The position numbers and the translations under genes are program-made. This document shows, piece by piece, positions 9,570-18,627 of a DNA stretch of 64,000 nucleotides. The DNA lies in NCBI GenBank assembly GCA_963643465.1, contig CAVIJT010000001.1, positions 248,001 through 312,000 of the forward strand, in the 5' to 3' direction. The first letter of the stretch is position 1. Every line of letters starts with the position of its first letter. Under the pieces are notes generated by a model. The model had not been told where the DNA came from. It was given only the letters and a program-made list of their open reading frames with translations, and ran no database searches. This DNA is from CAG-411 sp963643465 (GTDB lineage: Bacteria; Bacillota; Clostridia; Lachnospirales; Lachnospiraceae).

Positions 9570-9678
9570 TCTGTATTACACCTTCTTTATCCACAGAATC
9601 ACTCTTAATACGAGCATACTCTAAATAATCACTTACATAGCCTGTTTCTTCAAATTTTTTCCAGTATTTGTTCTTCAT
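9511..9678 (-). CDS. YqzL-like small protein, overlapping recO
   Basis: A 55-residue reading frame starting MKNKYWKKFEETGYVSDYLEYARIK with AAAGGA nine bases upstream. The pattern 'W..F..TG....YL.y' matches the small YqzL proteins found next to recO in Bacillus and relatives. Its last 59 bases overlap the recO start in another frame, so recO translation may be coupled to it. The C-terminal half is polar (Ser/Asp/Asn) and unlike anything known to me. Function unknown. Confidence 0.65.
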   Translation of the reverse strand: MKNKYWKKFEETGYVSDYLEYARIKSDSVDKEGVIQNESGNSDRNGSVSDADWRV

Positions 9679-9864
9679 GTTTCTCGTTCCTTTCTTTCTT
9701 AGCAACAAGTTATCTTTCTCTTGTTGTTATTTTATCCCAAAGCATTTTGCTTATACAGAAACCCGTCTTTCCAATATAACCCAACGATTCTGTTTCCCTT
9801 ATCAAAATGCCACGCTGTAATACGAAGCCACCTAATACCGCACTTTTAAACAAGCTACTGTTTT

Positions 9865-10776
9865 TTATTCTAAATAATCTGTGTCCCGATATCCATAATT
9901 CTTAATGAGAAAATCACTATCTCTCCAATCTTTCTTAACCTTTACCCAAAGCTGCAAATTCACTTTCGTATCTAATAAATTCTCTATCTCTATTCTTGCC
10001 TGTGAACCAATTTTCTTTAGCATAGCCCCTTGTTTTCCAATGATGATTCCCTTGTGAGAATCACGCTCACATACAATCGTTGCATCAATATCCATCATAT
10101 GTCCATGTCGGCGTTCTTTCATACGTTCAATGGACACTGCAATTCCATGTGGAATCTCATCTTTTAATAAACGTAACGCTTTCTCTCGAATAAGCTCTGC
10201 CACAATCTGTCTCTCTGGCTGATCGGTAATCGTGTCTGCATCATAAAATTGTGGTCCCGGAAGCAAATAGGAATACAAGGTATCTACCAGATGGTCTGCA
10301 TTTTCTCCAGTTCTAGCAGATACCGGTACAATTTCACGAAACTCATACAAATTACTATACGCTGCAATTACTGCAAGAAGTTCCTCTTTTTTCACCGTAT
10401 CAATTTTATTTACTGCAAGAATAACTGGTGTGTTTGCCTTTTTAAGCTGCTCTGCAATATGTCTTTCGCCTGCACCAATAAATGTAGTAGGCTCTACCAG
10501 CCAAAGCACCACATCTACCTCTTTTAGCGTGCGCTCTGCCACATTTACCATATACTCACCAAGTTTGTTTTTAGCCTTGTGAATACCTGGTGTATCCAGA
10601 AAAATAATCTGTCCTCTCTCATCGGTATATACCGTTTGAATTCGGTTTCTGGTAGTTTGCGGTTTGCTGGATGTAATGGCAATTTTTTGTCCAATCATCC
10701 GATTCATCAAAGTGGATTTTCCCACATTTGGTCGACCAATTAACGTTACAAATCCTGATTTAAATTCGTTCTTCAC
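9865..10776 (-). CDS. era: GTPase Era
   Basis: An essential GTPase for 16S rRNA maturation and 30S assembly. G1 GRPNVGKS, G3 DTPG, G4 NKID and G5 SARTG are present, followed by a C-terminal KH domain with GIIIGKQGAMLKKI. About 303 residues. I place the start at the GTG at 10776 because GGAGG lies five bases upstream. An ATG at 10788 is in frame but has no ribosome site; it overlaps the stop of the M16 gene as TAATG, so translational coupling from there is the alternative. Confidence 0.94.
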   Translation of the reverse strand: MKNEFKSGFVTLIGRPNVGKSTLMNRMIGQKIAITSSKPQTTRNRIQTVYTDERGQIIFLDTPGIHKAKNKLGEYMVNVAERTLKEVDVVLWLVEPTTFIGAGERHIAEQLKKANTPVILAVNKIDTVKKEELLAVIAAYSNLYEFREIVPVSARTGENADHLVDTLYSYLLPGPQFYDADTITDQPERQIVAELIREKALRLLKDEIPHGIAVSIERMKERRHGHMMDIDATIVCERDSHKGIIIGKQGAMLKKIGSQARIEIENLLDTKVNLQLWVKVKKDWRDSDFLIKNYGYRDTDYLE

Positions 10777-10787
10777 ATTATCCTCCA

Positions 10788-13727
10788 TTATAACAGGCTT
10801 GTGACACTGTCAAACAAGTCTCTACATTCCTCTATCTTTTTCTCGTTACCAATTACGCACAAGTTTCCATCTTCCATAAATGCCTTGATGATAGGTGCCA
10901 ATGCCCGAATATCCTCCATAGTCACTTCCAATATCTGATTACGATATTTCTGCAATTCTTCTTCCGTCACACCAATCATGTAAGCATTAAAGGAACGAGT
11001 TCCTGTAGTGGCAGGAGTAAGTGGGGTATCCATATTGCTAATTGCCCCAATCATGTATTTTGTCATATCTCGCTCTGTGACCGTAAAATTCTTCACATAT
11101 TCATATGCTTTTTCATACACCTCATTTGTCTCTGCCAAATTCGGATCCCGATAAGACACAAAATAGGCATTTCCGGTTTGCATAAATCCGCACATACAGC
11201 CATATGCGCCACCCTTCACACGCACATTGTTCCAAAGATAATCATATCCTAAAATCACCTTTAAAATATGCAATGCCCCATGGAATGGATATCCATGTTT
11301 TATAAAGTTTCCACTTCTCGCCACATACTGCACCTGTCCCGCATACTTAAATCCTTCTTGCGCACCATGGGCTATCATGGACACATCCGCAGTTGGTTTA
11401 TCACTGGTTCTCTTCTTTTGAATATGAGATAAAAATTCTTCTGCATGTTCAGAAAATACTTCATATCCTTTTTCATCTGCAGTGAGACTTATGATAAGAT
11501 GTTCTCTGGAAAGCGTATAGTCCAAAATCTTTTGGAATACTGCTACCAACTCTTCCTTTTTCTCCTCAAAATGCTCCTCTAAGTCGCACAAGAAACGATA
11601 GTATCCAATTCCTTCCATCTCATCACTAAATTTAGCCAGTGTAGAGAAATAAGACATGGATCTGCCAAGAGCAACACTGTGTCCACTACCATTTAACTTC
11701 ATCTGAAGTCTTGATTTTGCCTCTGAAATAATCTCTTTTAAACGTTTACTATCGGAAAAGTCTGTACGATAAGTCATTTCTTCTAACAATTGTAATGCTT
11801 TCTTCATCTGACCATACAGCACCTTCGTTCTAAGTTCAAAAGTCACTTTAAATTCATCCGACACACCATGTTTGCTATAGGTATTCACATCCGAAATAAT
11901 TCCGCCTGTATAAATATTTGTCTCATTGGAAAATTCCAGATAACTGTAATTTTCTGTATCCATATACCCAAGAACAGTAGTAAGCAAGGATAAATATGGC
12001 GCCAATTCTGTCAATTCACTCATGTCAAACACAAATTTTAAATAAGCAATGCCATTGGTATATACATTTTGAAATATCACTTTATCCCCGTAAAGTTCAC
12101 GCTCCTGACTAATCAATGGACGCACTTTCTTCTCCATATCTTCTCTGGTAAGCATTGGAATCTTTTCTAATTCCTCTGGAGTAGAAGGCTCCTCCTGATA
12201 TTTCTTTAATGCTTTGGTGTCCTCCACTAACTGCTCTAACTCTTCCTTAGATAAGGATGCTTTATACGCAGCAAGTTTTGCTGCCACTTTTTCTTCTGTT
12301 TTTGTAGTTAAATTCTCCTCTGGTTTCACAATAACCAATGTACTATGAGGATTATTTAACAAGTATTTATCAATAAGTTTTTCAAAATAGCCTGTTGTAA
12401 TCTGACTCTTTAAATATGCGTAGGTATCATTTGCCAAAATATGTGTAAAAATAGCCTCATCACTATACAACCAGCTATCTAACATTTGGATTCCGTACAT
12501 TAATCCCTTTGGATAGGAACCAAAATCCGCCTCACGATATTTAAATTCAAAATAATTAATAGCTGCCAATAAAGCCTGTTGATCCAGTCCCTTTTCCACT
12601 AATTCTTTCAGTGTATCACGAAATACTTGCAAAAACTCCTCTTTCTGCTCTTCATTGGCATCTTTTGCAATAATAGAAAATACTGGCTGTAATATTCCGT
12701 TATCATAAGAACTTAAAATGTCTTTACCAATTCCTGCATCTAATAATGCCTGCTTTAACGGCGCCCCCGGATTGTCCACAAGCACATATTCCAAAATCTG
12801 AAATGCCACATACAATTCCTTGTTAAGCGATGTGTCTACCACTGTATTAAAACTTAAATACGTTTTATCCTTTAAAGACTCACCCTCTGTAAGTGGATAT
12901 GTGTCCACAATCTCTTTGGTTTCCTTAAATGCTGTTTGCATTTGAATTTGAGAATTCACTGGTGCATAGTCAAAATGACTGAGATACTTCTCATCTATCC
13001 ATGCCAGCTTCTCTTCCATGTCCATATCCCCATACAAATAAATATAACTATTGCTTGGATGGTAATATTTCTTATGAAATGCCAAATAATCTTCATAAGT
13101 CAAACTTGGAATATCTTTTGGATCTCCCCCAGATTCCACTCCATATGCGGTATCTGGGAATAAAGAAGCCTGAATCAAACGAGATAACTGCTGTTCTGGA
13201 GAAGAAAACGCTCCCTTCATCTCGTTATACACAACTCCATTATACTTAATATCACCATCTATGTCTTCCAGCTCATAGTGCCAGCCTTCCTGCTTAAATA
13301 TCTCTTCTCTTTTATAAATGTTTGGATAAAATACTGCATCCAGATATACATGCATTAAATTTTGAAAATCTTTATCATTGCAACTTGCTATAGGATAAAT
13401 GGTCTTATCCGGATATGTCATTGCATTTAAAAAGGTATTTAGAGAACCTTTTACCAATTCCACAAAAGGATCCTTTGATGGAAATTCTTTGGAACCACAC
13501 AACACAGTATGCTCCACAATATGCGCTACTCCTGTAGAATCTTCCGGCGGTGTCCGAAATCCAATGGAAAATACTTTATTATTATCATCATTGCAAATTA
13601 CTGCCACTCTGGCATGTGTCTTTTTATGTTTCCACACATACCCTACGCTGTTTAAATCAGCAAGCTCTTCTTTTTTTATCAGTTCATAAGCTGAAATCTT
13701 ACTATATTCACTGCTATTTTGTGCCAT
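10788..13727 (-). CDS. M16C-family zinc metallopeptidase (PreP-like)
   Basis: A 979-residue insulinase-family protease of the PreP/M16C kind. The inverted zinc motif HIVEH is at residues 69-73, preceded by FRTPPEDSTGVA, and the third ligand region is GVVYNEMKGAFSSPEQ at about residue 165. The family folds as two halves around a closed chamber and degrades short peptides in the cytoplasm; both halves are here in one chain. GGAGAGG lies five bases before the ATG. The mRNA leader is about 170 bases and contains a long inverted repeat (13758-13868). Cotranscription with era is likely because the two genes touch. Confidence 0.92.
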   Translation of the reverse strand: MAQNSSEYSKISAYELIKKEELADLNSVGYVWKHKKTHARVAVICNDDNNKVFSIGFRTPPEDSTGVAHIVEHTVLCGSKEFPSKDPFVELVKGSLNTFLNAMTYPDKTIYPIASCNDKDFQNLMHVYLDAVFYPNIYKREEIFKQEGWHYELEDIDGDIKYNGVVYNEMKGAFSSPEQQLSRLIQASLFPDTAYGVESGGDPKDIPSLTYEDYLAFHKKYYHPSNSYIYLYGDMDMEEKLAWIDEKYLSHFDYAPVNSQIQMQTAFKETKEIVDTYPLTEGESLKDKTYLSFNTVVDTSLNKELYVAFQILEYVLVDNPGAPLKQALLDAGIGKDILSSYDNGILQPVFSIIAKDANEEQKEEFLQVFRDTLKELVEKGLDQQALLAAINYFEFKYREADFGSYPKGLMYGIQMLDSWLYSDEAIFTHILANDTYAYLKSQITTGYFEKLIDKYLLNNPHSTLVIVKPEENLTTKTEEKVAAKLAAYKASLSKEELEQLVEDTKALKKYQEEPSTPEELEKIPMLTREDMEKKVRPLISQERELYGDKVIFQNVYTNGIAYLKFVFDMSELTELAPYLSLLTTVLGYMDTENYSYLEFSNETNIYTGGIISDVNTYSKHGVSDEFKVTFELRTKVLYGQMKKALQLLEEMTYRTDFSDSKRLKEIISEAKSRLQMKLNGSGHSVALGRSMSYFSTLAKFSDEMEGIGYYRFLCDLEEHFEEKKEELVAVFQKILDYTLSREHLIISLTADEKGYEVFSEHAEEFLSHIQKKRTSDKPTADVSMIAHGAQEGFKYAGQVQYVARSGNFIKHGYPFHGALHILKVILGYDYLWNNVRVKGGAYGCMCGFMQTGNAYFVSYRDPNLAETNEVYEKAYEYVKNFTVTERDMTKYMIGAISNMDTPLTPATTGTRSFNAYMIGVTEEELQKYRNQILEVTMEDIRALAPIIKAFMEDGNLCVIGNEKKIEECRDLFDSVTSLL

Positions 13728-13757
13728 GAAAACCTCTCCTGTTATCTCTTTTTTAAG

Positions 13758-13868
13758 ATTACTGTAACATTCAGCCCCCTCTATAATGGAACAATCAGCT
13801 ACTTATATGCTAGCATAACCTATCTAATTGTTCCATTATAGAGGATTCTGAATAATTACAGACTGCTA
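13758..13868. repeat. long inverted repeat in the leader of the M16 peptidase gene
   Basis: CCTCTATAATGGAACAAT (13778-13795) is perfectly matched by ATTGTTCCATTATAGAGG (13826-13843). The pairing resumes further out with TGTAACATTCAG on the left and CTGAATAATTACA on the right, giving arms of about 35 bases around a 30-base centre. It lies between the promoter at 13908-13936 and the start codon, so it is transcribed. It has no U-tract in the minus direction and is not a normal terminator. A MITE-like insertion or an RNA element are both possible. Confidence 0.8.
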
Positions 13869-13907
13869 AAAATCAAATACTTGTCAACCCTTAGACTGAC
13901 AGTAATC

Positions 13908-13936
13908 ATTATAGCACAGTTACACTTTACTGTCAT
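13908..13936 (-). promoter_or_regulatory. predicted sigma-A promoter for the M16 peptidase gene
   Basis: Read on the minus strand, a -35 box ATGACA (13931-13936) and a -10 box TATAAT (13908-13913) are separated by exactly 17 bases. Transcription would start near 13900. Confidence 0.65.
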
Positions 13937-14133
13937 GCAAAAACATCCGCTATTGCACCATGCCCTTTGTCAATACCAATTGTAGATAATACCTGCAAAC
14001 TATAATATGTGCAATTTTCACCAAGTACACAAAATAAAAACAGCTCTTTTCGCATCTTTTCATCATTTTTAACACTTTTCCTCCTGATTTTCAAAAACTT
14101 TTCGACATTTTCTTCACTTTTTCAGACTATAAT

Positions 14134-14162
14134 TTGACTTTTTATGCCAAATATGATAAATT
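14134..14162 (+). promoter_or_regulatory. predicted promoter of the cold-shock gene, with long 5' leader
   Basis: TTGACT (14134-14139), a 17-base spacer and TAAATT (14157-14162) form a plausible sigma-A promoter. The leader would be about 150 bases long, which is usual for cspA-type mRNAs whose 5' regions act as RNA thermosensors. The rest of 13937-14133 holds only AT-rich sequence with nothing I can name. Confidence 0.5.
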
Positions 14163-14318
14163 AACACTGTGTTATATTTTTATTACAATTTTGGTGTTAT
14201 ATGGATTGTTTCTGTCTGACCATAAAAAACCAGATAAAAGCATTTCATGCAGTAACAACAGTAACAATGGGGTGTAATAATATAGAATGGCACAGAATAT
14301 TATTTAGGAGGCTTTTTT

Positions 14319-14516
14319 ATGAAAGGAACAGTTAAGTGGTTTAATGCAAAGAAAGGGTTTGGATTTATTTCTGACGCTGATGGAAAAGATGTATTTGTTC
14401 ATTTTTCTGCATTGAACATGGAAGGTTTCAAGGTTTTGGAAGACGGAGACAATGTTGAATTTGATGTAATTGATGGTGAGAAGGGCCCTCAGGCAGCTAA
14501 CGTAACAAAATTATAA
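14319..14516 (+). CDS. CspA-family cold-shock protein
   Basis: A 65-residue OB-fold RNA chaperone. RNP1 KGFGFI (residues 13-18) and RNP2 VFVHF (about 26-30) are intact, preceded by MKGTVKWFNAKKG. AGGAGG lies seven bases before the ATG. It binds single-stranded RNA or DNA and prevents secondary structure in cold or growing cells. It is monocistronic: it has its own promoter and a strong terminator directly downstream. Paralogue naming (cspA/B/C/D) cannot be decided. Confidence 0.95.
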   Translation: MKGTVKWFNAKKGFGFISDADGKDVFVHFSALNMEGFKVLEDGDNVEFDVIDGEKGPQAANVTKL

Positions 14517-14544
14517 AGGTAATACGAACTTTCCTATAACCAAG

Positions 14545-14590
14545 AAGAGCTTCCGGTACGCAAAACATATTTGCTTCCGGAAGCTCTTTT
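14545..14590. terminator. bidirectional terminator after the cold-shock gene
   Basis: Twelve-base arms AAGAGCTTCCGG (14545-14556) and CCGGAAGCTCTT (14577-14588) are followed by TT on the plus strand and preceded by a purine run. The hairpin lies between convergent genes and could serve both. Confidence 0.8.
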
Positions 14591-14603
14591 GATATTCTGA
14601 CTT

Positions 14604-16133
14604 TTATTTTTCTTTTATATCTTTTCCATTCCCACTCTCTTGTACTTTTGCATCGCCTAAAACATTGACGGCTTTATATGGAGTTCTATAATTCCATGCA
14701 CTGGTTGTAATACCAGATGCTGTGGATTTCGCATGCACAATCTGATTGTCTCCTATGTAAATTGCAACATGACCAATTCGATTCAAAGAAGAATCATAAT
14801 AGAACAATAAATCGCCCGGCTGCAACTCTGAAAATGCAATCTCTACACCATTACCTGCCTGTTCATAAGAACAACGACTAAGAGACACATTATATTTTGC
14901 AAAAATTTGTTGCGTGAAACCAGAACAATCCACACCTTCCGTCAGGCTGTTTCCTCCCCACTTATAGGTTCCTCCCACAAAAGTAAGTGCATATTCTACC
15001 AATTCTTTTCTAACACCAGACACATCCTTTAATGAAACGTTAGACTGTGCAATTGTCTGCTGTTCTGTAGTAATTGCAACCTGATCCAACTTAACCGATG
15101 TAGTAGCGATGGTAGCTGTCAAATATGCAGATTTTATGTATCCTTTTGTTCCATTTTTTAGTTTCACATAAGCAAGATTGTCTATGACTTTCTCTACTTT
15201 ACATGCTACATTATTTTCGAGAAAACCAACTACATTTTTAGAACCAGTTGCATTTTTGGCTGTCACTTTACAGAAAGAACGTTCTACATATGCGGTTATA
15301 TCATCATACTTTACAGTTACCCATTTCTTTGTTACATTCACAACCTCAAATTTTTTAGACTTTCCAAGGTTCTTTAAAACGTTGCTTTTATTTTCTTTCA
15401 TAGTAACTTTCTTTACATAGTCAGAAGAAACATATCCTACCTTACCATTGTATTTTACTTTCGTCCACTTCTTATTACCACCGGAAACAAGGTCTAATGT
15501 AGTCCCTTTTCCAAGCACTTGATAAATCTTTCCTTTCGTGGAAGCCTTTCCACGGAAACGTAATCCTTCCGTAGTTACCAATGCTTTTTTCACAGATACA
15601 TACTCATTTTTCATTTTTGAATCTGTTGATTTTGTAGCATATACGGATGCCCCTGTAGACACTACCGCACTCATAGAACACACAACCGTATCTGTCTTAG
15701 CTGCTTTCTTTATGGTATATACAGCTTTAAATGCGCTGTCTTTCTGTATTGCAGAAACAGAAAACAGTTTTAAATTGTTTTGGATGTACTTTTTTAGGTC
15801 ACTTCCTGTCACTGTATATTTGGTATACACATAACCCACTTGTCCATCTACATCAATCTTAGTCCATTCGCCAGTTTGTCCTGTGGCTAATACCACATCT
15901 CCCGGCACCAATTTTCCGATTACAGTTGCCGACGAGGATGGCTGATAGCGAATATTCAAATAACTATTCACATTGGCTGCCAAAGCATTCTCCGGCACAG
16001 TAACGGTAAGATTTCCCACCTTAAATTCCATATTGTCTGCCTTTGAAGAAAATGTGCTATGAAACATAACACCTGACATAACAACACAAACTGCTACTAC
16101 AATAATTGCAAGTTCCTTTCGAATTCCTTTCAT
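14604..16133 (-). CDS. secreted SH3b-NlpC/P60 peptidoglycan endopeptidase
   Basis: A 509-residue wall hydrolase. An N-terminal signal or anchor (hydrophobic residues about 9-27) is followed by several bacterial SH3 repeats (SYLNIRYQPSSSATVIGKLVPGD; EGLRFRGKASTKGKIYQVLGKG; two more weak copies) that bind cell wall. A C-terminal NlpC/P60 domain has catalytic Cys in VDCSGF, His in GHVAIYIG and a third polar residue in IVHAKS. It should cut the D-Glu to diamino-acid bond in peptidoglycan stems. The start MKGIRKEL was chosen for AGGAG seven bases upstream; an earlier in-frame GTG lacks one. It stands alone, with 255 AT-rich bases before the next gene. Confidence 0.9.
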   Translation of the reverse strand: MKGIRKELAIIVVAVCVVMSGVMFHSTFSSKADNMEFKVGNLTVTVPENALAANVNSYLNIRYQPSSSATVIGKLVPGDVVLATGQTGEWTKIDVDGQVGYVYTKYTVTGSDLKKYIQNNLKLFSVSAIQKDSAFKAVYTIKKAAKTDTVVCSMSAVVSTGASVYATKSTDSKMKNEYVSVKKALVTTEGLRFRGKASTKGKIYQVLGKGTTLDLVSGGNKKWTKVKYNGKVGYVSSDYVKKVTMKENKSNVLKNLGKSKKFEVVNVTKKWVTVKYDDITAYVERSFCKVTAKNATGSKNVVGFLENNVACKVEKVIDNLAYVKLKNGTKGYIKSAYLTATIATTSVKLDQVAITTEQQTIAQSNVSLKDVSGVRKELVEYALTFVGGTYKWGGNSLTEGVDCSGFTQQIFAKYNVSLSRCSYEQAGNGVEIAFSELQPGDLLFYYDSSLNRIGHVAIYIGDNQIVHAKSTASGITTSAWNYRTPYKAVNVLGDAKVQESGNGKDIKEK

Positions 16134-16388
16134 CCAATCACTCCTCACTATAATACTCTCATTGCTCTCTATTATACCGACATCATGTTAGAATTTTGTC
16201 GCTTTTTTTGTATATTAGTATTATTTTTTTCTTAAGGAACTTTACATTTTTGCTACATGCTTATTAATTGTTTTACCATGATATTACATGAAAGGATTTT
16301 TTTGCTTTTTGTGCAATATTTTGTAACCAGCTTTTGTTTTTCTAGCACTCATGATTTTTTGCAATATGGTCTATGTATTCTATTTTTC

Positions 16389-17561
16389 CTATAAAAATAA
16401 ATTTAATATGTTTTCTGAACGCTCCCTCCATGTATGATGTTCTGTGGCATACGCAAATCCCTGCTGCGCAATAGTTTCTCTTTTTCTCTGATCTGCTAAC
16501 AACTCTTTGATTCGGTCTGGCAACTGACTATAATCATCCAAAGAATAAAACAGAACCTGCTCATCTTCTTTCAATTGCTCCTTCAAATATACACTCTCAT
16601 CAGTTACACAAACGGCATGATTTAACATGGCACTGTATACCCGATCATGAGAACCATCTTTGAACCACGGCATTACATTTAAAGCCACCTTGGCTTTTGC
16701 CAAAGCATTTAGGCACCCAGCAGTATCTGTAGGCCCCATCAAAATAATGTTTTCGGGTTTTTCACAAGGAATGGCTTCTAATCCAGCTCCCCATACATGT
16801 ACCGGAATATCCGCCTCCGCCAAGGTTTTTATCACATTTCCTCTAAAATAGAAACGCACATACAAATCAATAAAAATCATATTTTCCATGCAAATTCTAA
16901 GATCCTGCTCAGAAAGTTCTCCCATTTCTCTCTTTAAATGACACTCAAAAGCCTGCTCCATAGTAGTATGGGGATTGGCAATCAAATCTTTTATAATTCC
17001 TTCATAAAATGCAGTATATTCATCATCAATTCGTTCCATATATTTCCGAAAATGAGATGGGGGCGTATAATTTCCCACAAACACTACATCATATTCTTTC
17101 TCCTGCTGTTTACTAGCTGTGCCTGCCAACGGAAAAAAGGTAAGATGCTCTCTTAGTTCCGGATAGAAGCGTTCCATAAATTTTTTGTGATCCCTGTCAA
17201 TGGCTACTTGATAATAGAGTTTTTCTCCCAACTCTTTTTTCACTTTATCCAACAACGAAGGATAATAAAAAGGATGATCCACCATAATATTTACACAAGG
17301 AATTTGCAGTTTCCTCCACAACAACTCCCCTTGGTCATAAAATTCTTCTTCTCCCCGAAGTCCATTAAAATTAAATGTAACAACAAACGTCTCACCAGGT
17401 TTCCAAAATTTATGAAGATTTCGAATCTGTCTCTTTGGTTCTTCTGAAGCTAAATCATATACAAATACAGAAAGCCCCTTCTGTTTAAAACAGTTTGCCA
17501 ATTCCATAGAGAAAAAAGATAATGTCTCCACACCATGTTCAAATACAATTACTTTCTGCAT
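16389..17561 (-). CDS. CgeB/DUF3880-like glycosyltransferase
   Basis: About 390 residues. The N-terminal half resembles DUF3880 (FSMELANCFKQKGLSVFVYDL, VTFNFNGLRG, CVNIMVDHPFYYP). The C-terminal half is GT-B-like with the nucleotide-sugar-binding region VHVWGAGLEAIP, GPTDTAGCLNALAKAKVALNVMPWFKDGSHDRVYSAMLNHAVCVTDES, as in CgeB-type glycosyltransferases. I start it at MQKVIVFEHG because GGAGAGG precedes that ATG; a longer frame adds 19 unconserved residues. The acceptor is unknown; spore-coat, surface or secondary polysaccharide are options. It is alone between the hydrolase and tRNA-Trp. Confidence 0.75.
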   Translation of the reverse strand: MQKVIVFEHGVETLSFFSMELANCFKQKGLSVFVYDLASEEPKRQIRNLHKFWKPGETFVVTFNFNGLRGEEEFYDQGELLWRKLQIPCVNIMVDHPFYYPSLLDKVKKELGEKLYYQVAIDRDHKKFMERFYPELREHLTFFPLAGTASKQQEKEYDVVFVGNYTPPSHFRKYMERIDDEYTAFYEGIIKDLIANPHTTMEQAFECHLKREMGELSEQDLRICMENMIFIDLYVRFYFRGNVIKTLAEADIPVHVWGAGLEAIPCEKPENIILMGPTDTAGCLNALAKAKVALNVMPWFKDGSHDRVYSAMLNHAVCVTDESVYLKEQLKEDEQVLFYSLDDYSQLPDRIKELLADQRKRETIAQQGFAYATEHHTWRERSENILNLFL

Positions 17562-17675
17562 AACCCTCTCCTCACAAAGTTTACAATCATGAAAAACTCG
17601 CTTTATAGGTTTTCCCACTTATCTCCATGCTTGCCAAATTTTCACACAAACACTTGGTTTTTCACTATCCACGTA

Positions 17676-17712
17676 AAAAGAAAAGCATGAAAGTATATTA
17701 CTTTCATGCTTT
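17676..17712 (-). terminator. terminator downstream of tRNA-Trp
   Basis: The arms AAAGCATGAAAGT (17682-17694) and ACTTTCATGCTTT (17700-17712) form a 13-base stem with a 5-base loop. On the minus strand it is followed by TCTTTTTAC. It begins five bases after the tRNA end. Confidence 0.85.
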
Positions 17713-17716
17713 AAAG

Positions 17717-17787
17717 CAGGGGAAGAGGGATTCGAACCCCCGTGAACGGTTTTGGAGACCGTGATACTGCCACTGTATGATTCCCCT
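17717..17787 (-). tRNA. tRNA-Trp (anticodon CCA)
   Basis: A cloverleaf can be folded by eye. The acceptor AGGGGAA/TTCCCCT pairs over seven bases with discriminator G, as expected for tRNA-Trp. The anticodon stem ACGGT/ACCGT encloses loop CTCCAAA with CCA at positions 34-36. The T-arm has GTTCGAATC. CCA is not encoded. The terminator at 17676 follows directly. Confidence 0.95.
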
Positions 17788-17910
17788 ATATGTAACTCAC
17801 AGCCACGCTGCCTTTATATGTTACTATGTTTAATCTGAAAAGTCAAGCATTTTTTTCAGTTTTCTTGCTATAATTTATTGTTCTCTCTATTTTTTCATAA
17901 AAACAACTTT

Positions 17911-17935
17911 CGTCGCTGCAATAATAGCAGCGACG
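17911..17935. terminator. hairpin between tRNA-Trp and the receiver gene
   Basis: The arms CGTCGCTGC (17911-17919) and GCAGCGACG (17927-17935) have a seven-base loop. A T-rich tail lies on the plus side (TTATTTTTTT) and a weaker one (AAAGTTGTTTTT) on the minus side. The only gene it can serve is the minus-strand receiver gene ending at 17982. Confidence 0.6.
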
Positions 17936-17981
17936 TTATTTTTTTAATGCTTCTGTCATTACACCACCCAATGAGTAATGC

Positions 17982-18407
17982 TTATTTTGAAAATTTATCA
18001 AACCATTTCTTTAACACTGCATACAAATTCTCTGGTTCAATTGGTTTTCCCACATAATCATCCATACCATATTTTCTGGAAAAAAATACATTTTCAAAAA
18101 TCGGATTTGCAGTAACAGAAATAATTGGAATTGTCATAGCATCCTGCTTGTGCAAATTACGGATTACCTTCGATGCTTCTACTCCATTCATAACCGGCAT
18201 CTCAATATCCATTAAAATCGCATTGTAATATCCTGGCGCAGAAGCCTCAAATTTGTCTACCGCTTCCTCTCCATCGTACACAACTTCCACTTCAATATTC
18301 TTAACTTCAAGCATAGCAACCATAACTTCTGCATTAATCTCATTGTCTTCTACTAATAATACACGCTTATTTAAAAAGCTCTTATCTATTTCTTGATTCT
18401 CACTCAT
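17982..18407 (-). CDS. stand-alone response-regulator receiver protein
   Basis: 141 residues making one receiver domain and nothing else. The acidic pair is in LLVEDNEIN (about 20-21), the phospho-acceptor Asp in LMDIEMPVMNG is at 67, Thr in SVTA at 99 and Lys in GKPIEPENL at 121. There is no output domain, as in CheY-like or Spo0F-like relays. The domain closely resembles the C-terminal receiver of the hybrid kinase encoded next upstream, so the two may share a phosphorelay or come from one duplication. AT-rich sequence of 220 bases lies between them. Confidence 0.9.
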   Translation of the reverse strand: MSENQEIDKSFLNKRVLLVEDNEINAEVMVAMLEVKNIEVEVVYDGEEAVDKFEASAPGYYNAILMDIEMPVMNGVEASKVIRNLHKQDAMTIPIISVTANPIFENVFFSRKYGMDDYVGKPIEPENLYAVLKKWFDKFSK

Positions 18408-18556
18408 GATTCTTCTCCCTGCTTTATGTATTCTTATCTTTTTGAATATAAATCAACACTCTCTTTTCATTGTAGCAACTGACTTCACATTTGTCAATAG
18501 AAGTTATGATTTATTCCTTTTTGTGGATTTCTATTTTAGGTATTGTTCTTACTTTT

Positions 18557-18616
18557 ATTCAGAAGAAAATATGTAATAACAAGCTGACCTGTAACTCCAC
18601 ATATTTCCTTCTGAAT
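18557..18616. repeat. 18-base inverted repeat after the hybrid kinase gene
   Basis: ATTCAGAAGAAAATATGT (18557-18574) pairs with ACATATTTCCTTCTGAAT (18599-18616) with one mismatch and a 24-base loop. No clear U-tract follows on the minus strand, so its role as terminator is uncertain. Confidence 0.6.
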
Positions 18617-18627
18617 TAGTACCAATT

